A stretch of 64,000 bases of DNA from contig JAFEKX020000001.1 of the NCBI GenBank assembly GCA_016893485.2, positions 5,845,501-5,909,500 of the forward strand. Direction: 5' to 3'. Of this stretch, positions 39,044-48,154 are shown in pieces. The position numbers and the translations under genes were made by a program. Position 1 is the first letter of the stretch, and the number at the start of each line of letters is the position of its first letter. The notes under the pieces were generated by a model. It had not been told where the DNA came from, did no database searches, and saw nothing but the letters and a program-made list of their open reading frames with translations. The DNA comes from Streptomyces sp. P3 (GTDB lineage: Bacteria > Actinomycetota > Actinomycetes > Streptomycetales > Streptomycetaceae).

Positions 39044-39980
39044 TTACTTCGTGATGCCGTGCTGTTCGGCATACGTGTTCGCCACGTCCTCCGGGTCCTT
39101 CTTGTCCTTGTCCACCTGCCGGTTCAGCTCGGTGAGTTGCGCGGTGGTGAGGATGTTGCCCAGCCGCGCGAGAGCCTTGCGGACGGTGGGGTCGGCCACG
39201 CGGTCGGCGACGAGCGGGACGATGTGCTGACTGGGGATCAGCGTCCTGGGATCGGTCAGGACGACCCAGTCGTTGGCCTTGATGTCGGTGTCGGTGGTGA
39301 ACAGGTTCGCCACGTCCACATCGCCCTTCTTCAGCGCGCCCTTCACCAACGGCCCATCCGAATCAAGGGACTTGAACTCCTTGAACTCCACGCCGTAGAC
39401 CGACTTCAGTCCTACGACGCCCACCTGACGGGTCTTCACCTCGGCGGAGGCGCCCAGGGTGAGCTTGCCGTTGTGCTGGGCGAGGTCGGCCAGCGAGGTC
39501 AGGCCGTACTTCCGGGCGGTCGCGCGGGTGACGACGAAGCAGTCCGCGTCCTCGGCGATGCCGTAGGGGAGGACCTGGAGGCCGGAGGGGAGGGCGAGGG
39601 TGAGGGCGTTCTGCATCTCGCCCGCCTCCGCGACCTTCGACTTGGGCTGGAGGTAGGTGAGCAGGGAGCCCTGGTACTCGGGGAGGAGGTCGATGTCGCC
39701 GCTCTTGAGGGCGGGGGAAGACGATCTCGCGGGTGCCGAGGTTGGGGCGGACCTTGACCTTCACGCCGGCCGCTTCGAGGGCGGCGGCGTAGAGGTAGCC
39801 GAGGACCTGGTTCTCGGTGAAGTTGGCGGTGCCGATGGTGACGCCGTGCTTGCTGGAGGCGCTGCCACCGCCGGACGAGCCACCGCCGTCGAGCGAGGTG
39901 ACACCGCTGGAGCAGGCGGACAGGACGGGGATCGCGACGGCCGTTCCGGCGAGGGCGCCGAGGAGGGTGCGACGGTTCAT
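39044..39980 (-). CDS. glycine betaine/choline-type ABC substrate-binding lipoprotein
   Basis: Seen: ATG 39980 (NRRTLLGALAGTAVAIPVLSAC), with a lipobox LSAC. The binding domain (OpuAC/ProX family) has VTIGTANFTENQVLGYLYAAALEAAGVKV, IDLLPEYQGSLLTYL, LTLGASAEVKTRQVGVVGL and PLVADRVADPTVRKALARLGN. About 312 residues. It delivers quaternary ammonium osmolytes to the two permeases encoded upstream. One C is gained near 39714, so the first 89 residues sit in a different frame. A 100-base spacer with a dispersed repeat separates it from the permease genes. Confidence 0.9.
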
Positions 39981-40010
39981 TTCAAGTTCCTTCAGGTTCG
40001 GCGCGCCCAA

Positions 40011-40037
40011 AGGGGCGCGGGGAACTGCGCGACCAGC
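40011..40037. repeat. dispersed Streptomyces repeat
   Basis: AGGGGCGCGGGGAACTG (40011-40027) followed by CGCGACCAGC. This is the same element as at 29167 and 62206. Here it lies inside an operon, between the permease and binding-protein genes. Confidence 0.8.
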
Positions 40038-40080
40038 TACGACGGCGCCGCAGATGAAAGACGGCAATCCACCGGAGGGC

Positions 40081-40743
40081 TCACGCCGTGCGGTGTCGGA
40101 AAAGGAATCGCTGGAGGGTGGACAGGCCCAGGTCCAGCACGATGGCGACGACAGCCACAAGCACCGCCCCGCCCAGCACCTGCACGAGATCCCGCTGGGC
40201 GAGCCCGTCGAAGACGTACCGGCCCAGCCCCCCGAAAGACACGTACGCGGCGATGGTGGCGGTGGCCACCACCTGGATGAGGGCGAGGCGCAGGCCGGTC
40301 ATGATCAGAGGGAGCGCGAGGGGCAACTCGACCTGGAACAGCACCTGGTGGCCGCGCATGCCCTGGCCGCGTGCCGCGTCCTTCACGTCCGGGTCCACGG
40401 CGGTCATGCCGGCGTAGGTGTTCGTCACGATGGACGGGACCGCGAGGGCGACCAGCGCGATGTACACCGGCCACATCGACAGGCCGCTGGCGAGGAAGAC
40501 GAGGACGACCAGGCCGACGGTCGGCAGGGCGCGGCCGAAGGACGCGAGGTTGATCGCGAGGAAGGCGCCCTTGCCGGTGTGCCCGATCAGCAGGCCGAGG
40601 GGGAGGCCGATCGCGGCCGCGATGAGGGTCGCGAGCAGCGAGTACTGGAGGTGCTCGGCGAGGCGGTGCGCGATGCCGTCGGAACCGGCCCACTGCGAGC
40701 CGCTGGTCAGCCACTTGGCGAGGTTCTTGAAGAGTTCGTACAT
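40081..40743 (-). CDS. glycine-betaine-type ABC permease (second)
   Basis: Seen: an intact 220-residue frame, ATG 40743 overlapping the upstream stop. Five to six membrane helices (LLATLIAAAIGLPLGLLIGHT, LPTVGLVVLVFLASGLSMW and onward). The EAA loop is VKDAARGQGMRGHQVLFQVELPLALPLIMTGL. This is the OpuBB/ProW-type permease that forms the channel with its partner and the CBS-containing ATPase. Confidence 0.9.
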   Translation of the reverse strand: MYELFKNLAKWLTSGSQWAGSDGIAHRLAEHLQYSLLATLIAAAIGLPLGLLIGHTGKGAFLAINLASFGRALPTVGLVVLVFLASGLSMWPVYIALVALAVPSIVTNTYAGMTAVDPDVKDAARGQGMRGHQVLFQVELPLALPLIMTGLRLALIQVVATATIAAYVSFGGLGRYVFDGLAQRDLVQVLGGAVLVAVVAIVLDLGLSTLQRFLFRHRTA

Positions 40744-41382
40744 CAGGCTCGCCGCCTCTTCCACGGGGTCAGCACGTACTGGAGGGCGACCAGCAGGGCG
40801 TCCGCCACCACGGCCAGGAGCAGGGTCAGGACGACGCCGACGATGACCGGCGTCGGGAAGTCGCGCTGGAAGCCGTCGGTGAAGAGCTGGCCGAGGCCGC
40901 CGTCGCCGATGTAGGTCGCGACCGAGACGAGCGAGATCGACATGACCGTGGCGATACGGACACCGGCCATGATCACCGGGAGCGCGGGGGAGTTCGACGG
41001 TGAGGAGCGTGCGCAGGGGGCGCGTGCCCATCGCCTTCGCGGCCTCCTTCGTCTTCGCGGGGACCGAGTCGAGGCCCTCGACCGTGTTCCGCAGCAGCAC
41101 GACCAGCGTGTAGACCGTCAGGCCGATGACCGTGGTCGTACGGGTGAGACCGCTGATCGGGAGCAGCAGCACGAAGATCGCGATCGAGGGGATCGTGAAG
41201 AGGACGTTCGACAGGCCGAGCAGGAAGCCCCGGAGCGGGCGGACGCGGTGTGCCACGACGGCCAGCGGGAGCGAGATCAGCAGGCCGAGGAGGACGGCGG
41301 TCATCGCGGCCTGGAGGTGCGAGAACGTGAGGCTGGTCAGGTCGTCGGTGTGGTCGCCTATCCACGACCAGTCGATCGTCAT
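40743..41382 (-). CDS. glycine-betaine-type ABC permease (first)
   Basis: Seen: ATG 41382 overlaps the ATPase stop. About 213 residues: MTIDWSWIGDHTDDLTSLTFSHL is followed by helices (AAMTAVLLGLLISLPLAVVAH, FLLGLSNVLFTIPSIAIFVLLL). The EAA loop is TKEAAKAMGTRPLRTLLTVELPALPVIMAGVRI, then VSVATYIGDGGLGQLF. One C is gained near 40989, inside the EAA loop. Paired with the following permease gene by ATGA overlap. Confidence 0.9.
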
Positions 41383-42412
41383 GCCGCGACCCTCGCGTCG
41401 GCGTGCGCCCGGCCCGCGTGGGTGTGGATGTCGTCGCGGGACGAGACGCCGGTGAGGACGCCGTTCGTGTCGACGCGGGCGATCAGGCCGTTCGGGGAGG
41501 CGACGGACTCGTTGAGCGCGGCGAGCAGGGAGTCGTCGTCCTGGAGGGGGCGTACGGGGATCTCGGCGTCCTTCGCCGCCCAGTGCAGCGGCTTGCGCGC
41601 CTCGTCGAGGACGAGGGTCCAGCTGCCGCCCTCGGGGCCGGGCCCTGCGGGACCTCGGCGAGGGTCGTCAACGAGAGCAGCTTGAGGCCGCGTTCGGCGC
41701 CGAGGAAGTCGGCGACGAAGTCGTCGGCCGGGCGGGCGAGGAGTTCGGCGGGGGCCGCGCACTGGACGAGGTGGCCGCCGGTGCGGAAGATCGCGATGCG
41801 GTCGCCGAGCCGTACGGCCTCGTCGATGTCGTGCGTGACGAAGACGATGGTCTTGTTCAACTCCTTCTGCAGGCGCAGGAGTTCGTCCTGGAGTTGGGTG
41901 CGCACCACCGGGTCCACCGCGCCGAAGGGCTCGTCCATCAGCAATACCGGCGGGTCGGCGGCGAGCGCGCGGGCCACGCCGACGCGCTGCTGCTGGCCGC
42001 CGGAGAGCTGGTGCGGGTAGCGCTTCCCTGCGTCGGCGGCGAGGCCGACGGTCTCCAGGAGTTCGGCGGCGCGGGCGCGGGCCTTCTTCCTGCCGTGGCC
42101 CAGCAGGAGCGGCACGGTGGCGATGTTGTCGAGGACCGTGCGGTGCGGGAAGAGGCCCGACTGCTGGATGACGTAGCCGATGGAGCGGCGCAGTTCGGCC
42201 GCGTCCTGCCGGGTGACGTCCTTGCCGCCGACCTTGATGACGCCCGAGGTCGGGTCGATCATCCGGTTGATCATCCGAAGGGTGGTCGTCTTGCCGCAAC
42301 CGGAGGATCCGACCAGTACGGTGACCCCGCCCTCAGGCATCTCCAGGGAGAGGTCGTGAACTGCTGTCGTGCCGTTGGGGAAGCGTTTGTGGACCGCGTC
42401 GAACTGGATCAT
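41379..42412 (-). CDS. glycine-betaine-type ABC ATPase with CBS domain
   Basis: Seen: ATG 42412 (IQFDAVHKRFPNGTTAVHDLS). Walker A GSSGCGKTT, signature LSGGQQQRVGVA, Walker B VLLMDEP, H-loop VTHD. After the ATPase core a C-terminal CBS-like regulatory part follows (DSLLAALNESVASPNGLIARVDTNGVLTGVSSRDDI). In OpuA-type transporters this part senses ionic strength. About 345 residues. One C is lost near 41642 (in GPAPEGG). First gene of a four-gene operon, ATPase-permease-permease-binding protein. Confidence 0.92.
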
Positions 42413-42554
42413 GAGTTGTCCCTTGCCCGGCTGTATAACGTCATGCAGAGTTCTCGGTGTCTGAATAGTTTGTCAATGTCTCCGCGTTAATCCGAGGTAA
42501 CGGATGACCGGTGGGCAAGATCGAGTGTCCGGATTGAGGGGAGTTTGGGGCTAT

Positions 42555-44138
42555 ATGTCGTCTCGGATCGTGGACACCGCTGATGCGATGGTGTCCGGGG
42601 CCTCCGACCTTGTCGTCCTCGACGGGGTCGGCTTCGGCGTCACCGATGTCGTCCGGCTCGCCGACGGGGACGCCCGGCCGGTCCCCGGCACCGACGCGAT
42701 GAAGCGCGCGACCGAGTCCTGGGACGCGGCCCGCCAGATCGCCGCGACCGGCCGCGTCTACGGCCGCTCGACCGGCGTCGGCGCCAACCGGAACGAGGAC
42801 GTGCCCACCGAGGCCGCCGCCGAGCACGGCCTGCGGTTGCTGCGCAGCCACGCCGGCGCGATCGGCGACGAACTCCCGGCCCGGGAAGTACGGGCGATGC
42901 TCGCGGTCCGCGCGAACCAGCTGCTGGCGGGCGGCGCGGGGCTGCGTCCCACGGTCGTCACCGCGCTGTGCGAGGCGCTGGAGAGCGGGGTCTACCCGGT
43001 CGTCAACGAGTTCGGATCGGTGGGGACGGGGGACATCGCGGCGCTGGCGCAGGTCGGGTTGGCGTTGGTGGGGAGCATCCCTGGCGCGGGGTGCGGGATG
43101 CCGGTGGGGCGGCCTTCGGGGGCCGGGTGCGTCGGCCTCAAGTACCCCCTCCCCTCGCCGGAGTTCCCGAGCCCCAGCCCCTCGACAACAACGACGCGCT
43201 CGCGCTCATCAGCAGCAACGCACTCACCCTCGGCCAATCCGCCCTCGCGCTGCACGAGTTGAGGGGACTGATCGGCGCCACGCAGGTCGTCGGGGCGCTC
43301 TCGCTGCTCGCCGTGGACGGGTCGCACGAGCCGTACGCCGCGCCGGTGCACGCCGCCCGCCCGCATCGCGGGTCGACCGAAGTCGCGCGGCGCATGCGGG
43401 AGTTGATCGGGGCCGCCGACCGGCCCCCACCCCTCCGCTCGGGCGGATCCAGGACCCGTACGGCTTCCGGTGTCTGCCGCAGATCCACGGGCCCGCGCAC
43501 GACGCGGCCGACGCGCTGGAGGCGGTGCTCGCGATCGAGATCAACGCCGCCGCCGAGAACCCCTTCATCTCCGCCGAGGACATGACCGCCTACCACCACG
43601 GCGGCTTCTACCAGGCCCAACTCGTCCTCGCCCTGGACCACTTCAGGCTGGCCCTCACCCAGGTGGCCCGGCTCTCGACCTCCCGGCTCTCCTCGCTGAA
43701 CGAGCCCGCGTTCACCCGCCTCAAGCCGTTCCTCGCCGACAACGAGGCCGCGTCCTCCGGCGTGATGATCCTCGAGTACTCCGCCGCCGCCGCCCTCGGT
43801 GACCTGCGGGCCTTCTCCGCTCCCGCCTCCCTCGGGCACGCTGTACTCTCCCGGGGCGTCGAGGAACAGGCCAGCTTCGCCTCGCTCGCCGCACGTCAGA
43901 CACTGCGCGCCTGCCGCGCGTACCGTCTCGTCGTCGGCTGCGAACTCGTCGCCGCCGTCCGGGCGTTGCGCCAGCGCGGACTGCGGCCCGACCCGGAACT
44001 CCCGGTCGGCCGCGCGCTGGAGCTGGCCGAGTCGGTGCTCGACGACGAGACGGCGGACCGGCCGCTCACGGACGATGTGACGGCGGCGGCGGGACTGCTG
44101 GACCGGTTCACCGAGATCTGGAGGGGAGCACGTCATGA
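42555..44138 (+). CDS. aromatic amino acid lyase (histidine ammonia-lyase-like)
   Basis: Seen: ATG 42555. About 527 residues. Family blocks: RVYGRSTGVGANRNEDVP (catalytic Tyr loop), LRLLRSHAGAIGDELP, LAVRANQLLAGGAGL and VVNEFGSVGTGDIAAL. LDNNDALALISSNALTLG and QDPYGFRCLPQIHGPAHDA follow, then INAAAENPFIS. The MIO-forming Ala-Ser-Gly of this family (GASGD) reads G-TGD here, so the prosthetic group may differ or be absent. Frame changes lie near 43180, 43452 and at the very end (44116), where a restored G gives ...EIWRGSTS with a stop overlapping the regulator start. It is coupled to an RpiR regulator rather than to hutU. Confidence 0.8.
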
Positions 44139-45144
44139 GCGTGGGCAGGAGTGGGGACGGCAGTGCGGACAACAGCGCGGAGGCGAGCGTGGACCCGGCC
44201 GCGGACAGGAGTGCGGGTGTGACCGACAGCCCGGCCGCACGGCTGCAGGCGCTCTTCGAGGGGCACCGGCTCACGCCGACCCAGCGGCGCATCGCGCACA
44301 GCATGGTGCGCCGCGCCGCCGACGTGCCGTTCCTCTCCAGCGTCGAACTCGCCGAACTCGCCGGCGTCAGCCAGCCCTCCGTGACCCGCTTCGCGGTCGC
44401 CCTCGGCTTCGACGGCTACCCGGCGCTGCGCAGACACCTCCGCGAGGTGGCCCCCTCCGAGTCGGCCCCGGACACGGCGTCGTACAACGAGTACCAGCAG
44501 GCCGTAGAGGCCGAGATCGAGAACCTCAAGCACCTCGCCGAGATACTGGCCGACCCCGACCGGTCGCCAAGGCGGGCCGCCTGCTCGCCGCCTCCCGCCC
44601 GCTGCCCGTCCTCGGCCTGCGCGCGGCGGCCTCCCAGGCGTACGGCTTCGCGTACTTCGCCGCGAAGGTCCATCCGGACGTACGGCTGCTCAACGAGGGC
44701 GGCACGATGATCCACGACCGGATCGACGCGGCCGTCCGGGCCGGTGCCACCGCCCTGCTGTGCTTCGCGCTGCCCCGCCATCCGCGCGAGGTCGTGGACA
44801 CGCTGGCGTACGCCCGGGAGGCGGGCCTGACCGTCGTCACCGTCGCCGACTCGGCGTTCGCCCCCGTCGCCAAGGTCTCCGACCTCCTGATCCCGGCCGC
44901 CGTCGGCACCGGCCTCGCCTTCGACACGGCGTGCGCGCCGATGCTGCTCGGGCGGGTGTTGCTGGAGGCGATGTGCGACGACCTGCCGGACGCGCAGGCC
45001 CGCCTGGAGGAGTTCGACGCGCGGGCGGCGGCGCGCGGGGTTGTTCGTGGAGTGACGCCGGTCGACGCGACGAGGCGGTTCGTGGAGTGGGACGGCCGGT
45101 TCCAGTCGGTGAGTTCTCAGACTCGTCTCACGTTCGCTCACTAG
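44135..45144 (+). CDS. RpiR/MurR family regulator (HTH + SIS)
   Basis: Seen: ATG 44135 overlaps the lyase stop. About 336 residues. The N-terminal HTH_6 domain has RLTPTQRRIAHSMVRRAADVPFLSSVELAELAGVSQPSVTRFAVALGFDGY. The C-terminal sugar-isomerase (SIS) domain has LPVLGLRAAASQAYGFAYFA, VRLLNEGGTMIHDRIDAAVRAGATALLCF, and VVTVADSAFAPVAKVSDLLIPA. Such regulators respond to phosphosugars or related ligands. It probably controls the lyase it is coupled to. One G is lost near 44564. Confidence 0.9.
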
Positions 45145-45190
45145 TCTCCCCGCCGGACGGAACTGTGCCGGGACGAGCAGGAGGCGGGAC

Positions 45191-45786
45191 GTGGCACGCG
45201 GAGATCGGAGAGTTCAGGGGTTGGCCCGAGTGGCTGTCGTCGTACGGGCCGGGGCCGCCCTGATGTGGTGGTTCGGGGTGCTGGCGGCGGGTGTCGGGGT
45301 GCTGCCGCCCGGGATCACCGGGCGGCGGATCGGGGTGATGGCGGGGGCCGTGCTGTTCATCGTCGCGGCGGCCGTGGTGTCGTACACACGGCGTCGGCGC
45401 TACACCGCGCTGGCCCGCGGGGCCGCCCGGGCCGGGAAGCACGACGTGCTCCAGGACCGCGCGGTGACCACGCGGAACTGGCGCCGTGCCCACCGCTGGT
45501 GGCTCGTCCTCGCTCTCGTGCTCGCGCTGGCCGGCTCCTTCGCGGTGCCCGCCGCGGGCGGCATGCTGCTCGCCGGTGCCGGTACCGGACTGCGCCTGAA
45601 GGCCGCGTGGCTCGGCCGCCGCGAGCGCACCGACGACGTGCTGCTCTGGATCCGCGTCGACTGGCTGGACAAGCGCCACGGCGCCCCCGCGGGCAAGCCG
45701 GTCAAGGGCTACCGCTCCACCGGCATCGCCGCGGGCGACGCGACCCCGGGCGGGGGGCGCGCCGCCGTGGCGACGTCTTCGCCTAA
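45191..45786 (+). CDS. integral membrane protein
   Basis: Seen: GTG 45191 seven bases after AGGAGG. About 198 residues: four hydrophobic segments (VVVRAGAALMWWFGVLAAGVGV, IGVMAGAVLFIVAAAVVSYT, WWLVLALVLALAGSFAVPA, AGGMLLAGAGTGL). Basic loops and a charged C-terminal tail follow. One G is lost near 45752 (run of G), which moves the true end ...RRRGDVFA to 45786. No family recognised. It faces the roadblock genes tail to tail. Confidence 0.72.
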
Positions 45787-45791
45787 GCCGG

Positions 45792-46164
45792 CTACACCTC
45801 CAGGTCCGCCTCGATCTTCTTCAGCTGGTGGCGGGCCATCGCCAGGTTGGCCCGGTTGGCGTCCAGGACCAGGTAGAGGAAGAGGCCGTTGCCGCCGCGC
45901 CCCTTGAGCAGGCGGATCAGGTGGTACTGGCTCGACAGGGTGATCAGGATGTCCTCGATCTCGCCCTTCAGGCCGAGGTGCTCCATGGTGCGCAGCTTGG
46001 AGCGCACCACGTCGGTGTTGCCGGCCGCGGCGACCCCGAGGTCGAAGGTCTTGCTGCCGCCCATCGTGCCGAGCGCCATGCCGCTGGTGTAGTCGACGAG
46101 CGCGACGCCGGTCGCGCCCTCGATGGAGGTCAGCGCCTCTTTGAGAGGTTTCGGTGTTGGCCAT
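45792..46164 (-). CDS. roadblock/LC7 domain protein
   Basis: Seen: ATG 46164 with GGGAG. About 124 residues. The single roadblock fold reads LKEALTSIEGATGVALVDYTSGMALGTMGG, LGVAAAGNTDVVRSKLRTMEHLGLKGEIEDILITLSSQYHLIRLL, and ends LAMARHQLKKIEADLEV. Such proteins act as GTPase-associated dimers (MglB-like). The frame changes near 46146, five codons after the start. It is the last of four genes on this strand, three of them roadblock-type. Confidence 0.85.
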
Positions 46165-46186
46165 GACAGTGCTCCCTTGGGTCCGT

Positions 46187-46698
46187 TCAACTTTCCGTGG
46201 TGGTACGCGCGTTGGTGGTGCGTGGTGCGCGCGCTGTTCTCGGTCGTGCGGTGGTGGTTCTCGGGGCGCCTTGGCGGACGCCGTCGCCTCGGACCGCTCC
46301 TCGGCCTCGGCCTCGGCCTCGGCCGTCGCCTCGGCGTCGACCAGCTCGCCGATCCGGGCCCCCGCCCGGCGGCCCTCCAACAGCAGCCGGCCGAGGTGGA
46401 CGCGGTCCTGGGCGAGCACGGTCAGCACGGCGCCGCGGCCCGCCGCGTAGGTCGCGACATAGCCGTAGACCCCGCGCACGAGCAGCTCGCGGAAGTCGCC
46501 CTGCCCGGTCGCGTCCGCCATCCGTTCGGCCACGCCGAGCGCCGTCACGGTCAGCGCGGCCACCCGCTCCGGCTCGACGCCCGGGGTGTCCTGTGCCAGG
46601 ACGAGACCGTCGACGCCCGCCGCCAGCGCCCCGGTCAGCTGGGGCACCCGCGCTCTCAGCCGGCGCAGCTCGTCGAGGATCTCGGCCTCGGAGGCCAT
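46187..46698 (-). CDS. roadblock-like protein
   Basis: Seen: ATG 46698 (ASEAEILDELRRLRARVPQL) with GGAGAG six bases upstream. About 171 residues. The domain continues LAAGVDGLVLAQDTPGVEPERVAALTVTALGVAERM, then FRELLVRGVYGYVATYAAGRGAVLTVLAQDRVHLGRLLLEGRRAG. This is a roadblock/LC7 fold with an acidic Ala/Glu-rich tail. One C is lost near 46263; the corrected frame stops at 46187, 23 bases before the next start. Confidence 0.75.
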
Positions 46699-46732
46699 CG
46701 GCTCTCTCCTCTCGGCGCGTGCTCGCTGCCAC

Positions 46733-47578
46733 TCAAAGGGCCTCCAGCGCATCCCTGAGCCTCTTCAGCAATGTGATGTCGGGATCGACGACGTCCGGCA
46801 CAGGCGTGGCTCCGGGTGCGGGTCCGGGTGCGGTCACCGCGGCGGGCGCGGCCGGCCGGGGCGAGACGAGCCCCGCCGACACCAGCCGCCGGACGTCCAG
46901 CAGCGTGGGATACGCCCGCCGGCCCAGGGCCCGCGCGATGTCCGTCGCCGTACGAACGCCGTCCACCCGGGCCAGTACCGCGGCCTGCCGGGGCGTGACC
47001 GGCGCGGGCGCGACGGGGTCGGCCCGCACCAGCGGCGCGCCGTCCGTCGCCGCGTCCGGCCAGACGCGGTGCAGCAGATCCCGGCGGCGCAGCGTCTCCC
47101 GCTCCAGTGCGGCCACCGGAACCGGCCGCACCCCGAGCGGATGCGTCACGCCGTACCGGAACCGGCCCGGGGTGCTGCTCGGCGCGAGCACGAAGTACGC
47201 CGCGTCGTACAGCGCCCCCAGATGGCACAGCTCCAGCGCGCCCGGGCTCAACAGGCCGCCGTCCAGCAGTAGTCGGGTCGTGGCGTGCCGGTCGTCGGTC
47301 GCTCTCGCCGCGGCCTCCCACGCCTCGGCGCCCAGGGTGCCGTGCGCGGTGAGGAGCAGGTCGAGACCGGGCGCGGACGGGCTCTCGGCGTGGACGACCC
47401 CGCCGTCCACGAGGTGCAGGCTGCCGCGCTCGCGGACGAGGACACCGGTGGCCTCCTCGGCGGCGAGCCGGGTCAGCATCGGCGAGACCCCGCCCCAGCC
47501 CCGGTCCCCGGCGACGGCCTTGTCCCGGACCGGCAGCCGGGGCGGCGGGGTGGTGGGCGTGGCCTTGACCGCGGTCAT
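46733..47578 (-). CDS. hypothetical protein with DUF4388-like layout
   Basis: Seen: an intact frame of 281 residues from ATG 47578, overlapping the upstream stop (ATGA). The N-terminal part (MLTRLAAEEATGVLVRERGSLHLVDGGVVHAESPSAPGLD) resembles the beta-rich DUF4388/PATAN signalling domain. The middle is RFRYGVTHPLGVRPVPV. The C-terminal part (PRQAAVLARVDGVRTATDIARALGRRAYPTLLDVRRLVSAGLV) looks like a winged helix. In bacteria DUF4388 proteins sit next to roadblock and GTPase genes, as here. Role in a small signalling module is inferred. Confidence 0.7.
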   Translation of the reverse strand: MTAVKATPTTPPPRLPVRDKAVAGDRGWGGVSPMLTRLAAEEATGVLVRERGSLHLVDGGVVHAESPSAPGLDLLLTAHGTLGAEAWEAAARATDDRHATTRLLLDGGLLSPGALELCHLGALYDAAYFVLAPSSTPGRFRYGVTHPLGVRPVPVAALERETLRRRDLLHRVWPDAATDGAPLVRADPVAPAPVTPRQAAVLARVDGVRTATDIARALGRRAYPTLLDVRRLVSAGLVSPRPAAPAAVTAPGPAPGATPVPDVVDPDITLLKRLRDALEAL

Positions 47579-47973
47579 CCCAGCACCAGCCGTCCGGCCA
47601 TCTCGCCGAGCCGGATGCGGGCCAGCGCGAGGTTGCCCTCCGCGCGGGCCAGCCACAGATGCAGGAACACGCTGCTGTCGAACGACGTCCGCACGAACCG
47701 GAGCACGTGATAGCTGTCCCGGTTGCTGACGATCAGGTCCTCCAGCGGCGGATCGTCGGCCTCCTCCCCGTCGGCTCCCATGGACGCGAACGCCCGGTGC
47801 TCGGCCGCGAGCCGCGCCAGCTCGGCGGCCTCGGCGGCGCTGGCCTCCTGGTCGCCGCCCGGGGACTCCCCGACGACGCCCAGGGCCAGCCCGCTCGTCC
47901 AGTCGACCAGCGCGGCGCCCCGGGCACCGGGCAGTCGCATGGCCTCAAGTAAGCACTCGTCGATTCCGGGCAC
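47575..47973 (-). CDS. roadblock/LC7 protein with a TTA codon
   Basis: Seen: GTG 47973 behind GGGAGG; GTG gives PGIDECLLEAMRLPGARGAALVDWTSGLALG. Intact, 132 residues: the roadblock fold continues LARLAAEHRAFASMG, DLIVSNRDSYHVLRFVRTSFDSSVFLHLWLARAEGNLALARIRL. Codon 8 is TTA (47950-47952 on this strand), the rarest leucine codon in Streptomyces. It can be read only by the bldA tRNA, whose gene lies 22 kb away. The stop overlaps the next start, so translation of the downstream DUF4388-like gene may also depend on it. Confidence 0.85.
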   Translation of the reverse strand: MPGIDECLLEAMRLPGARGAALVDWTSGLALGVVGESPGGDQEASAAEAAELARLAAEHRAFASMGADGEEADDPPLEDLIVSNRDSYHVLRFVRTSFDSSVFLHLWLARAEGNLALARIRLGEMAGRLVLG

Positions 47974-48154
47974 CCTGGCTCCCTCCCGCCTGCGGTTCGG
48001 CTGAGTGACGACGAAGCTACGCACCGTGTGGCCGAGGGGTGAGGATCTGGCATTTTCCGGTGGAACATGCGCCCGAGTGACTAAGGTGGGTCAACTGACC
48101 CCGTTTTCAGACGAGTTGCATGGGTCAGTTGAACCCTGCTCGCACCGGTGTGCG

